Below, piece after piece: positions 39,090-47,597 of a stretch of DNA of 64,000 bases. Positions within the stretch are counted from its first letter, which is position 1; every line of letters starts with the position of its first letter. The notes under the pieces are model-generated. The model searched no databases, had not been told where the DNA came from, and worked only from the letters and a program-made list of their open reading frames with translations. The stretch covers positions 2,108,001 through 2,172,000 of the forward strand of contig CBDHDJ010000004.1 in the NCBI GenBank assembly GCA_965261645.1, read 5' to 3'. The position numbers and the translations under genes were made by a program. The stretch comes from CBDHDJ01 sp965261645 (GTDB lineage: Bacteria > Pseudomonadota > Alphaproteobacteria > SHVV01).

Positions 39090-39962
39090 ATGTCGTTTGC
39101 TGATCTGCCCGAGATGCCGCCGCTTTTGAGCCGCGGCGCGGAGGACTTCGCCGCCTGGGCGCTCGCCGCATCGCAAAAGGTGCAGCAGGCCCACCGCACG
39201 TGCCTCGATGTTCCTTACGGCGAGGACTACTTCCAGAAGGTGGATTTCTACCTGCCCCGCGGGGACGGCGAGCATGACTTGCCGATCCTCTGCTTTCTTC
39301 ATGGCGGCGGCTGGCGCAACGGCTTCAAGGAGTGGATGGGCTTCATGGCGCCGGCGATCATCAGTCTGCCGGCGATCTTCGCCTCCGTCTCCTATCGCCT
39401 GGCGCCGCACACCAAGCTCCCCGACATGCTCAACGATTGCGTCGATGCCGTGGCGCTGGTTCGCCGCTTGGCCCCCGACATGGGTGGCGATCAGGCGCGC
39501 ATCGTGATCGGCGGTCACTCGGCGGGCGGCCACCTTGCCGCGCTGGTCGTCCTCCGGCGCGACTTGATCCACGCGCGTGGCCTGCCGGAGAATGCGATCA
39601 AGGCGTGCTGTCCCGTCAGCGGCATTTACGATTTCGCCGATGCCAGGGCGACCCCGGGCTCGATCGTCGAACGGGTGATCGCCGAGACCTTGGATGACCC
39701 TGCCGATGCGGCGGCCTTCAGCCCGTTGCGCCTGGTCGATGGCAACACCACACCGTTTTACGTCATATGGGGCACCGAGGACGTTGAGGAGGTGATACCT
39801 TCCTCCGAGGAGTTCAAGGCCGCGCTGGAGGGGCAAACCGGCCACCTCGAGCACCACGTTTGGCCCATGTTCAACCATTGGGACACGGCGCGCAGCCTCA
39901 AGTTCGAGGACAATGCGTGGGTTCAGAAGATCAGGCAGTGGCTGCGCGAGCCGCCGTTCTGA
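39090..39962 (+). CDS. Alpha/beta hydrolase, HGG-type esterase (tandem copy 3)
   Basis: The third paralogue, 290 residues, beginning MSFADLPEMPPLLSRGAED. It has HGGGW, GGHSAGGHLAAL, the acid in WGTEDVEE and a final WPMFNHWD region for the His. The ATG at 39090 is chosen to match the MSF start of copies 1 and 2; a TTG at 39078 is possible. It lies 78 bases after copy 2. Three consecutive copies of one esterase type suggest selection for substrate range or dosage. Confidence 0.86.
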   Translation: MSFADLPEMPPLLSRGAEDFAAWALAASQKVQQAHRTCLDVPYGEDYFQKVDFYLPRGDGEHDLPILCFLHGGGWRNGFKEWMGFMAPAIISLPAIFASVSYRLAPHTKLPDMLNDCVDAVALVRRLAPDMGGDQARIVIGGHSAGGHLAALVVLRRDLIHARGLPENAIKACCPVSGIYDFADARATPGSIVERVIAETLDDPADAAAFSPLRLVDGNTTPFYVIWGTEDVEEVIPSSEEFKAALEGQTGHLEHHVWPMFNHWDTARSLKFEDNAWVQKIRQWLREPPF

Positions 39963-40031
39963 CCGGGCGCGGTGCACGATGAGCCGATCGTTGCTAGGCT
40001 AGCCCGCACGACTACACAGGAGGGGGATCAA

Positions 40032-40844
40032 GTGGCGCTCAAGGAATACGACCTCGATTTCGAATCAACCACCATCCACTGCTGGGAGGGCGGCACGGGC
40101 TTTCCGGTCGTCCTTCTGCACGGTTCCGGTCCGGGCGCTTCGACGATCGGCAACTGGAAAAACGTCATGGAGCCGATGGCCGAGAGCTATCATGTCGTGC
40201 TCACGGATATGATCGGATTCGGCCTCTCAGGCAAGAAGACCGAGGAGCCCTATTTCGATATCGATTTGTGGACCCGGCAGGGCCAGTTCCTGGTCGATCG
40301 CTTCCCCGCTGGGCCGGTCGGCATTGTCGCCCATTCGCTTGCGACCGTCTTCGCCTTCCGCCTCGCGCTCGCCAATGAGCGCGTGACCAAACTCCTCATT
40401 ACCGGGTGCGTGGGCCGGCCGGTCAAGATCAACCCGACGGGCCGCGGCGTGTGGAGCTACCCTGAATCCCGTGAGCAGCTGCGCGAGGTCATGGAGCTCA
40501 TCATCTTCAATCACGAGCACATCACCGACGAATTCCTCGACAATCGCATGGCGATCCTGCAGACGCCGGGGTTTCGCGAATACCACGAGAAGATGTTCGC
40601 CGGCGACCGCCAAGCCCTGCTCGATCAGACCGTAATCAAAGAGGATGATCTGGCCAAGCTCACCTGCGACATCACCTTCCTGCACGGCCGCGAGGACAAC
40701 GCGACCGGGTTCGAGGCGCAGGCGATCGAGCTGACGAAGTTGATCCCCCAGGCCGATCTCTACGGCGTCGCCCGCTGCGGCCACGGTCCGGCACTGGAGT
40801 ACCCCGAGAAGTTCATGTCCGTCGCGAAATTGCTGTTCGGCTGA
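40032..40844 (+). CDS. Alpha/beta hydrolase, MhpC-like (tandem copy 1)
   Basis: A 270-residue hydrolase of the MhpC/BphD-like type, which in relatives cleaves C-C bonds of meta-cleavage products. Motifs are the HGSGPGAS oxyanion loop, AHSLATV around the nucleophile Ser, an FLHGREDN acid region and RCGHGPALE with the catalytic His. The GTG at 40032 has GGAGGGGG just upstream and aligns with the MALKE start of the next gene; the GTG at 39972 is less likely. It ends 14 bases before its paralogue. Confidence 0.85.
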   Translation: MALKEYDLDFESTTIHCWEGGTGFPVVLLHGSGPGASTIGNWKNVMEPMAESYHVVLTDMIGFGLSGKKTEEPYFDIDLWTRQGQFLVDRFPAGPVGIVAHSLATVFAFRLALANERVTKLLITGCVGRPVKINPTGRGVWSYPESREQLREVMELIIFNHEHITDEFLDNRMAILQTPGFREYHEKMFAGDRQALLDQTVIKEDDLAKLTCDITFLHGREDNATGFEAQAIELTKLIPQADLYGVARCGHGPALEYPEKFMSVAKLLFG

Positions 40845-40858
40845 GGGGAGGGGAGACC

Positions 40859-41674
40859 ATGGCGCTCAAGGAAAAGACGGTGAAGTTCGAAGGGATCCCA
40901 GTGCGGTTTTACGAGGGCGGCAAGGGTTATCCGATTCTGGTGATGCACGGCTCCGGGCCAGGTGCTTCGTCGCTCGGTAATTTCGGCCTTGTCCTCGGCC
41001 CACTGTCGCGCCGCTACCGCGTGTTGGCCTACGACATGGTCGGTTTCGGGCAATCCGGCCGCAAGCCGAAGGAACCATATTTCGACGTGCCGATGTGGCG
41101 CCGCCAGGCGCAGTTTTTCCTCGATCGGCTGTCGAAGAAAGGCCCCATGGGCGTGATCGGCCATTCTCTCTCGGGCTCGGTCGGGCTGTGGCTCGCGGGC
41201 CAGAACCGGAAGATCGACAAGCTCTTGGTCACCGGCACCATGGGGGCGCCGTTCCAGCTCAACAAGTATCTCCGCGCCGGCTGGACGTTCCCCAAGACCG
41301 AAGCGGATTTCCGCACTGCCTATTCGGGCGTCGTCGCCGATCCCTCGATCATCACCGATGAGTTCGTCAAGGACCGGCTCAAGGTGTTGCACGCGGGCGA
41401 TTACGGCGGTTACTTCAGCAAGATGTTCAAGGGCCAAAAGCAGCGCTACATCCACAAGGCGGTGCTCACGCCCGCCCAGATCAAGCGGATCAAGTGCGAG
41501 GTGGTGTTCCTGCATGGCGATAAGGATCGCGGGCTGCCCTTCGAGGAGACGGCGTTGCCGCTCGCCAAGGCGATCCCGACCGCTGATCTGGTCCGGCTCG
41601 CCCATTGTGGCCACGGACCCTCGCTCGATCAGCCGAAAAAGTTCCTGCATGCCACGCGAGGGCTCTTCGGTTGA
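40859..41674 (+). CDS. Alpha/beta hydrolase, MhpC-like (tandem copy 2)
   Basis: A 271-residue paralogue of the preceding gene, with HGSGPGASSLG, nucleophile Ser103 in GHSLSG, FLHGDKDRG and the catalytic His region AHCGHGPSLD. The ATG at 40859 follows GAGGGGAG. The shared start MALKE and motif order show tandem duplication. Together with FAH-fold enzymes in the window it suggests processing of ring-cleavage products, although a simple esterase role is also possible. Confidence 0.86.
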   Translation: MALKEKTVKFEGIPVRFYEGGKGYPILVMHGSGPGASSLGNFGLVLGPLSRRYRVLAYDMVGFGQSGRKPKEPYFDVPMWRRQAQFFLDRLSKKGPMGVIGHSLSGSVGLWLAGQNRKIDKLLVTGTMGAPFQLNKYLRAGWTFPKTEADFRTAYSGVVADPSIITDEFVKDRLKVLHAGDYGGYFSKMFKGQKQRYIHKAVLTPAQIKRIKCEVVFLHGDKDRGLPFEETALPLAKAIPTADLVRLAHCGHGPSLDQPKKFLHATRGLFG

Positions 41675-41781
41675 CGCGGCGAGTGGGGCGCGAATCCAGG
41701 ATGGCGGCCCGCGGAAAGGCTGCTAGACTTCGGGCAATTCCGGCCGCGATGAGCGGTTGAAAAGAGAATTTGGAGGATTCG

Positions 41782-43155
41782 ATGAGGAAGCATATCCGTT
41801 GCGGAACCCTGTTCGACGGCCTCGGTGACGAGGGCAAGAAAGACCAGACTATCGTCATCGAAGACGGCGTCATCAGCTATGTCGGGCCGACGGCGAAGGC
41901 GCCCAAGCCTAATGGCGAAGAAGTCGTCGATCACTCGCAGTGGTTCGTGATGCCGGGCATGTCGGACTATCACGTCCATCTCTCCTACGGCAACGCGCGC
42001 TGCGAGGAGGATATCGACTTTTACGCGCCGGTCGAGTTCCGCGCCCTGCGCGGCATGTTCATGGCCCAGCGCGTGTTGCTCGCCGGCTACACCTCGATGA
42101 ATAACCCGGGCGGATCCTCGCGTGTCGAGCTCTCGATCCGCAACGCCATCAACGCCAACCTCTTTGAAGGTCCCCGCATCACCACCACCGGCCCCTATGT
42201 GACCAGCCGCCAGGGCCTGACCGACTGGTACCCCACCTGGATCGGCCAGCCCGAAACCTCGATCGGCCATGTGGTGCGGAGCCCGGACGAGGCGATCGAG
42301 GAGATCCGTTGTCAGGTCAAGGACGGCGTCGATGCCATCAAGTTCGCCATGGACGGCGACATGGCGCTCCAGCCCAATGGCGTCTCCGAGTATTCGGGCC
42401 TGATTGCATCGTTCAGTCAGGATGAGCTGAGTAACATGGTGACCGAGTCGCATCGCCTCGGCAAACGGGTCATCACGCATGCCCGCGGCAAGGAATCGAC
42501 GCTCTACTCCGCCCGCGCCGGGGTTGATGTCATCTTCCATGCCTCCTACATGGACAACGAATGCCTCGAGGCGATCCTGGCGAACGATTGCGCCATTTGC
42601 CCGACGCTCACGCTCCTGGTGAACAACTACGAGTTCTCCCAGCCCCATGACGGAGCGGGCGGCGCCTGGGCGGACTATTGCCGGATCGAGGCCGAGGCGG
42701 CGTTCGAGAACCTCTCGGTTGCGCACAAGGCGGGCGTGCCGATGGTCGCCGGCACGGATTCGGGCTTCGCGATTACGCCTTACGGCGAGTGGCACGCCAA
42801 GGAGCTCGTGCTCTACGTCAAGTTCCTCGGCATGACCGAGGCTGAGGCGATCAGGACGGCGACCTCCAACCAGTCGCCTTATCTCAACGATGGCGACAAG
42901 GTGGGCGCGATCGAGGTCGGTCGCCACGCCGACATCCTGGTGCTCGACGGTAATCCTTTGGAGAACATCTCTCACCTGCTGGACAAGTCCCGTTTCAAGC
43001 AGATTCTGCTCGGCGGCGAGCCGGTGTCGGTGAGTACCCATGAGGTCGATGCGAGCCAGGTGAACGCGTTCTCCTACGATATGTGGAGCGATACCTACTC
43101 GCAGGAGCGTGTCGCCGAGCTGTCGAACTCGATTCGCTCGATCGCGGCGGAGTAG
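41782..43155 (+). CDS. Metal-dependent amidohydrolase (imidazolonepropionase-like)
   Basis: A 457-residue amidohydrolase of the TIM-barrel superfamily. Metal ligands are visible as H64-x-H66 (YHVHLSYG), a candidate carbamylated Lys187 (AIKFAM), His233 (THARGK), His253 (FHASY) and Asp326 (GTDSG). The C-terminal VGAIEVGRHADILVLDGNPL is the beta-sandwich return typical of the family. The ATG at 41782 follows TTTGGAGGA. It lies about 107 bases after the hydrolase pair and ends at a terminator. It probably hydrolyses a C-N bond in a cyclic or peptide-like compound. Confidence 0.88.
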   Translation: MRKHIRCGTLFDGLGDEGKKDQTIVIEDGVISYVGPTAKAPKPNGEEVVDHSQWFVMPGMSDYHVHLSYGNARCEEDIDFYAPVEFRALRGMFMAQRVLLAGYTSMNNPGGSSRVELSIRNAINANLFEGPRITTTGPYVTSRQGLTDWYPTWIGQPETSIGHVVRSPDEAIEEIRCQVKDGVDAIKFAMDGDMALQPNGVSEYSGLIASFSQDELSNMVTESHRLGKRVITHARGKESTLYSARAGVDVIFHASYMDNECLEAILANDCAICPTLTLLVNNYEFSQPHDGAGGAWADYCRIEAEAAFENLSVAHKAGVPMVAGTDSGFAITPYGEWHAKELVLYVKFLGMTEAEAIRTATSNQSPYLNDGDKVGAIEVGRHADILVLDGNPLENISHLLDKSRFKQILLGGEPVSVSTHEVDASQVNAFSYDMWSDTYSQERVAELSNSIRSIAAE

Positions 43156-43221
43156 CGTGAACGGAGGTCTTTGGGAGAGGGGGTATTCTTATTCCCCTGT
43201 CCTGACCCCTGAAGGTTGTTG

Positions 43222-43256
43222 TCGAGGGGGCTCTGAGGGGTCCCCTCGATTCTTTC
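43222..43256 (+). terminator. Terminator after the amidohydrolase
   Basis: TCGAGGGG (43222-43229) pairs with CCCCTCGA (43242-43249) and is followed by TTCTTTCT. It lies about 65 bases after the stop. Confidence 0.75.
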
Positions 43257-43315
43257 TCGGGCGGCCAGCGTGATTTCTCGGCGCACAACATGAAAAAGGG
43301 GGAGGAGCATTCGTC

Positions 43316-44104
43316 ATGTCCGATCTTTTTTCGCTCGATGGCAAGGTCATCCTCATGACCGGCGGCTCGCGCGGACTCGGCTTCGCCATGGCGCGGGCCA
43401 TGGCCGAGCACGGCGCCCATGTCGTGCTCAACGGGCGCCATGAGGAAACCATAGCGGCGAAGGCTGAGGAGCTGACCTCCGCCGGCCTGTCGGCGTCGTC
43501 CTTGCCGTTCGATGTGAGCGATTCCGACGCCTGCATCGCCGGCGTGAAATCCGTGATCGATGATCGCGGTCATCTCGATGTCTTGGTCAACAACGCGGGC
43601 ACGGCGGAGTACGCGCCGTTCACCGAATATCCGCTCGACATGTGGGATCGGCTCATCGGCATTCACCTGACAGGCGCATTCGTGCTCGCCCGCGAAGCGG
43701 GCCGCCACATGGTCGAGCGCGGCAAGGGGACCATCATCAACATTTCCTCGATCGCCGGCGCAGACGTGGCTTTTCCCACCACGCCCGCCTATACCGCGGC
43801 GAAAGCAGGGCTTGTCGGCCTCACTCGCTTGATCGCCGTCGAGCTCGGGCCCCAGGGCGTCACCTGCAATGCGATCTCGCCGGGCTTCTTCCACACCGGC
43901 CTCGGCGGCGCGTTCACCGAGGGCGAACCGCCGAGCGAAGAGGCTATGCCGTTCTACAACCTGGCCACGGAGCGCACACCCGTCGGCCACTGGGCCGATC
44001 CGAAGGACATTGGCGGCATCGGCGTGTTTCTCGCCTCCGACGCCGCCGCGTTCGTCAACGGCGCGGTGCTCACCATCGATGGCGGCCTGACAGCCCTGTT
44101 GTGA
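43316..44104 (+). CDS. SDR family oxidoreductase (gluconate dehydrogenase-like)
   Basis: A 262-residue classical SDR: TGGSRGLG at residues 15-22, NNAG at 92-95, catalytic Ser144/145, Tyr159 and Lys163, ending VLTIDGGLTALL. The SRGLG form and the LNGR after strand 2 (NADP-type Arg) resemble gluconate 5-dehydrogenase/IdnO proteins. It lacks the basic tail of the SDR paralogues at 31-36 kb. It starts 160 bases after the amidohydrolase, past a terminator, and precedes a second amidohydrolase by 79 bases. Confidence 0.88.
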   Translation: MSDLFSLDGKVILMTGGSRGLGFAMARAMAEHGAHVVLNGRHEETIAAKAEELTSAGLSASSLPFDVSDSDACIAGVKSVIDDRGHLDVLVNNAGTAEYAPFTEYPLDMWDRLIGIHLTGAFVLAREAGRHMVERGKGTIINISSIAGADVAFPTTPAYTAAKAGLVGLTRLIAVELGPQGVTCNAISPGFFHTGLGGAFTEGEPPSEEAMPFYNLATERTPVGHWADPKDIGGIGVFLASDAAAFVNGAVLTIDGGLTALL

Positions 44105-44183
44105 GGCGCCAGACTGTTTTATAGTCGGAGTTGCGGCCAGGGCTGCGGCGCATAACGGCGTTCGGGGTTCTCGAAGGAGAGGA

Positions 44184-45311
44184 ATGATGGCGAAGAGATG
44201 GGTGATTTCGGCGGATTCGCACGTGGTCGAGCCGGATGATTTGTGGAGCAAGCCGCTCGGCGCCAAGTACGGAGACAATATCCCGCGCGTCGTGAACGAG
44301 CGCGGCGGCGAAAAAGGAACGTTCCTCTACACCGGCATCGAACACGTCAATCTGGCCGGGGCGTTGGATGTCGATGACGAGACCGTCGTGAAGCTCGACA
44401 AGGCCAACAGGGACCCCGCTTTCCGCCTCGGGTGCCTCGACGAGGACGGCGTCTATGGCGAGTTGCTCTGTGCTACCACCATGATGCTGGCGTTGCGCGC
44501 ACGAGATGACGATATGGTGCGCGACTGCTGCGCCGTCTTCAACGACTGGCTGACCGAGTATTGCAGCCAGGCGCCCAAGCGCCTCTACGGCACGGCGATG
44601 ATTCACATGGAGAATCCCGACTGGGCGGTGAAGGAGCTCGGCCGGGTGATCAAGAAGGGCATGAGCTGCGTCATGCCCAATGTCGACACCCGACCCGAAT
44701 GGCCGCCCTATCAGGACAAGGTCTACGATCCCTTCTGGGCGCGCGCCGAGGAAGCCTCGATGCCGGTCATGCTCCATATCGTGACCGGCAACAAGCAGGA
44801 CCCCTTCACGCTGTTCGGCGAGGAGACCAAGGACGTGACCCGGTTCTTGATGGAGATCTTCACCGATGGGCCCATCGTGCTCGCCAACGAGTTCATGTTC
44901 GGCGGCATCATGGACCGCTTCCCCAATCTCCGGCTGGTGCTCGGCGAATACGAGATCTCCTGGCTGCCCTACTGGATGTTCCGCGCCGAGCAGGCGCAGG
45001 ATATCTTCACGCCGATGATCGGCGGCGAGAAACGCAAGCACACCGTCAGGGAGTACCTCGGCCGCGTCTATCAGGGCGTGATCGATGATCCCTATCTCGA
45101 AAAAGCCATGGACCTGCTCGACATCAACACCTTGATGTGGGGCTCCGATTTCCCGCATCCGCGCTGCACCTACCCCAACTCGCACAAGATCATCGACGAG
45201 AAGTTCGGCCATCTCGATAAGGATTCGCTCGAGAAGATCTCGCTGACCAATGCGGTGGGCTTTTACAACATGGAGCTGCCGGCGGAATATGCGGCGGCAG
45301 CGGCGGAGTAA
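44184..45311 (+). CDS. Amidohydrolase 2 family protein (ACMSD-like)
   Basis: A 375-residue TIM-barrel protein of the amidohydrolase_2 family. It opens with ISADSHVVEPDDLW, a Glu/His metal-site variant common in this family, and has the C-terminal WGSDFPHPRCTYP segment with the conserved Asp. Relatives are decarboxylases or hydrolases of aromatic acids (ACMSD, gamma-resorcylate and LigW-like enzymes) and many uncharacterised proteins. AAGGAGAGGA precedes two ATGs, 44184 and 44187; either may be used. It is likely a cytosolic catabolic step. Confidence 0.87.
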   Translation: MMAKRWVISADSHVVEPDDLWSKPLGAKYGDNIPRVVNERGGEKGTFLYTGIEHVNLAGALDVDDETVVKLDKANRDPAFRLGCLDEDGVYGELLCATTMMLALRARDDDMVRDCCAVFNDWLTEYCSQAPKRLYGTAMIHMENPDWAVKELGRVIKKGMSCVMPNVDTRPEWPPYQDKVYDPFWARAEEASMPVMLHIVTGNKQDPFTLFGEETKDVTRFLMEIFTDGPIVLANEFMFGGIMDRFPNLRLVLGEYEISWLPYWMFRAEQAQDIFTPMIGGEKRKHTVREYLGRVYQGVIDDPYLEKAMDLLDINTLMWGSDFPHPRCTYPNSHKIIDEKFGHLDKDSLEKISLTNAVGFYNMELPAEYAAAAAE

Positions 45312-45327
45312 GGCGCCGATCGCCATG

Positions 45328-45357
45328 AAAGGGCCCGGCTTGCCCGGGCCCTTTTTG
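45328..45357 (+). terminator. Strong intrinsic terminator
   Basis: AAAGGGCCCGG and CCGGGCCCTTT form a perfect stem around a CTTG loop, followed by more T. It ends the transcription unit of the amidohydrolase 2 gene 17 bases after its stop. Confidence 0.93.
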
Positions 45358-45463
45358 TTGCAATTTTACCAGATGATTGATCCCTGCCAATCGCTTGCCG
45401 GGGACGGCGAAGCGTATTATGTCGTTGGGACGAGGCGAGGTATCGATCCCCCGGGATGAACAC

Positions 45464-46444
45464 ATGGCGGTGGACAAGCTGACGGTTCGGGTGCAGACGA
45501 TCACCCGCGAGGCTGAGGACATCAGCTCTTACGAGCTGGTCGATCCGGCGGGTGCGCCGCTACCCCCCTTCGAGGCCGGCGCCCATGTCGATGTGCACGT
45601 CGATCGGGACGATCCCGCCGGGCGCATCCGCCAGTTCTCGCTCTGCAACGATCCTTGCGAGAGCCGCCGCTATGTGATCGCGGTGTTGCGCGAGGAGCAC
45701 GGCCGCGGCGGCTCCGTGGCGTTCCACGATACCGTCGAGGTGGGCGATCTCCTTCCCATCAGCGTCCCGCGCAACAACTTTCCCCTGGAGGAGGGAGCCG
45801 ATCAGCACCTGCTTATCGCAGGCGGCATCGGGATCACGCCGATCCTGGCCATGGTGCGCAGGCTCGAAGTGATCGACGCCGATTATCGGCTTTATTACTG
45901 CACGCGGACGCCGGAACAGACGGCCTTCATGGACCCGCTCGCGCGCCCACCGTTCGCCGGGCGCGTGGAGATCGTTCATGACAACGGCATCCCCGAGCAG
46001 GGGCTCGACCTCCGGTCCTTGCTCGCCACCCGGCCCCAAGGCGCGCATCTCTATTGTTGCGGGCCCGGCGGCCTGATGGAGGCCGTAAAGCAGGCGGCCG
46101 CGCCGGCCTATCCGGCGGACGCCGTCCATTTCGAGTACTTTACGGCGCCGCCCGAGGCGGACGATGTCGATAACCGGCCGTTCCAGGTGAAACTCCAGAG
46201 CACCGGCGAGACCATCGACATCCCGGCCGACCGCTCGATCCTCGACGTGCTACGCAACGACTACGGCATGGACCTTGAGAGCAGCTGCGAGGAGGGCATC
46301 TGCGGCACCTGCGCGACGCAGCTTGTGGCTGGCGAGCCCGATCACCGCGATCATTTCCTGAGCGAGGAGATCAAGGCGCAGAACACCTGGATCATGATCT
46401 GCTGCTCGCGCGCCAAGGAGGGCGTGCTCGAGCTCGGTCTGTGA
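45464..46444 (+). CDS. Phthalate dioxygenase reductase/VanB-type oxidoreductase
   Basis: A 326-residue flavin reductase that supplies electrons to Rieske oxygenases. The order is an FMN-binding barrel (RQFSLCND), an NAD-binding domain (AGGIGITPILAM, CCGPGGLM) and a C-terminal plant-type [2Fe-2S] domain with C-x4-C-x2-C (CEEGICGTC). This is the FMN-NAD-ferredoxin order of VanB/PobB. The ATG at 45464 gives the usual length of about 320; the open frame before it is unconserved. No oxygenase component is adjacent, so its partner lies outside the window or is another Rieske system. Confidence 0.92.
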   Translation: MAVDKLTVRVQTITREAEDISSYELVDPAGAPLPPFEAGAHVDVHVDRDDPAGRIRQFSLCNDPCESRRYVIAVLREEHGRGGSVAFHDTVEVGDLLPISVPRNNFPLEEGADQHLLIAGGIGITPILAMVRRLEVIDADYRLYYCTRTPEQTAFMDPLARPPFAGRVEIVHDNGIPEQGLDLRSLLATRPQGAHLYCCGPGGLMEAVKQAAAPAYPADAVHFEYFTAPPEADDVDNRPFQVKLQSTGETIDIPADRSILDVLRNDYGMDLESSCEEGICGTCATQLVAGEPDHRDHFLSEEIKAQNTWIMICCSRAKEGVLELGL

Positions 46445-46548
46445 CGGGCTCGGTGATGAACCTGACGAATAACGACTGTTCAGTGCAGTGGGCGACTGTT
46501 CGGCAGAGGTGAAAAGGGAACTCAGCGATGCAGGTTGCCATTTCCTAA

Positions 46549-47464
46549 GAGGCCGTTTCGAAAGGGGTTGAGTGGCCGGTGTCGATGTGATTCCAAGGAG
46601 GTTGCTGAGACCGATATGGAGCCGCCATGTGGACGCCGACCACCCGAGAGCAGCATAGCCGCAAGACGCTGCGTTATCAGACTGATTTGACCGATGCGGA
46701 GTGGGTTGTGATCGAGCCTCATTTGCCTCCGGCTCATGGCACGGGACGGCCCCGGTCATGGCCGATGCGAGAGATCGTCAACGGCATTTTCTACGTGATG
46801 CGGGCTGGCTGCCCTTGGCGCTTGCTGCCAAGCGATTTGCCACCGTGGGGCACGATCTATCGCTGGTTCGCCAAGTTCCGCGACGACGGCCTCCTTGAGA
46901 AGATCAATCACTCTCTGGTCATGGCCGATCGCGAGCGGGTCGGACGCGAGGCCAGCCCGAGCGGCGCGATTATCGACAGCCAGAGCGTCAAGACAACCGA
47001 GGCTGGTGGCCCCCGCGGCTACGATGCGGGCAAGAAGATCAAGGGGCGCAAGCGCCACGCGCTGGTCGACACCGACGGGCGCGGCCTCGTGCTCGAGGCG
47101 CATCCGGCGAGTATCCAGGACCGCGATGGTGGCGGGTCGCTGCTGTGCGCCTCACGCGGCTCGTTTCCGTTCATCGAGAAGGTCTTTGCCGACAGCGGCT
47201 ACGCCGGCGAGAAGGTCGCCACGGCCACCGTGATCGCCGTGATCGCCGTCGAGATCGTGCGCAAAAGCCCCGATCAGGTCGGCTTCGCCGTCCAACCGCG
47301 CCGCTGGGTCGTGGAGCGCTTCTTCGCCTGGATCAACCGCAACCGGCGACTGGCAAAGGACTTCGAGGCCACCATCGCCTCGGCCCGCGCCTTCCTCTAC
47401 GCCGCCTCCGTCATGCTCCTCGTCCGCAGATTGGCCCGAGCCGCATGACTTTCGAAACCGACTC
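46549..47464 (+). mobile_element. IS5-family insertion sequence inside hicA
   Basis: A 916-bp element. The terminal inverted repeats are GAGGCCGTTTCGAAAG on the left and the complement GAGTCGGTTTCGAAAG on the right (two mismatches). A TAA target duplication flanks it (46546-46548 and 47465-47467), as expected for the IS427-like group of IS5. It has one intact transposase gene. Confidence 0.9.
46627..47448 (+). CDS. IS5-family transposase
   Basis: A 273-residue DDE transposase. The N-terminal DUF4096-type domain contains LTDAEWVVIEPHLPP and GCPWRLLPSDLPPW. Catalytic residues lie in AIIDSQSVKTTE (first Asp), FADSGYAGEKV (second Asp) and RRWVVERFFAWINRNRRL (Glu). It is a single intact frame without programmed frameshifting, so the element may still be active. 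Confidence 0.93.
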   Translation: MWTPTTREQHSRKTLRYQTDLTDAEWVVIEPHLPPAHGTGRPRSWPMREIVNGIFYVMRAGCPWRLLPSDLPPWGTIYRWFAKFRDDGLLEKINHSLVMADRERVGREASPSGAIIDSQSVKTTEAGGPRGYDAGKKIKGRKRHALVDTDGRGLVLEAHPASIQDRDGGGSLLCASRGSFPFIEKVFADSGYAGEKVATATVIAVIAVEIVRKSPDQVGFAVQPRRWVVERFFAWINRNRRLAKDFEATIASARAFLYAASVMLLVRRLARAA

Positions 47465-47597
47465 TAAGGCAAGGGAAGGGCGATCACGAGATTTGGTATA
47501 GCCCAATCACGGAACGTAAGCTCACAGTCGATAGCAAGATTAAATCCCGCCACACAGCAAACGGCATTTTGAAGCAGGCAGGATTGGAAAAGGAATT

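Noticed and set aside
37182..39962. Kynurenine formamidase assignment for the three esterases
   Set aside because: The HGG and GHSAGG motifs are shared with many HSL-like esterases, and no other kynurenine pathway genes are nearby, so a specific name is not justified.
37917..39977. A 686-codon minus-strand frame across the three esterase genes
   Set aside because: It spans three real genes and their gaps, and its repeats only mirror the esterase duplication.
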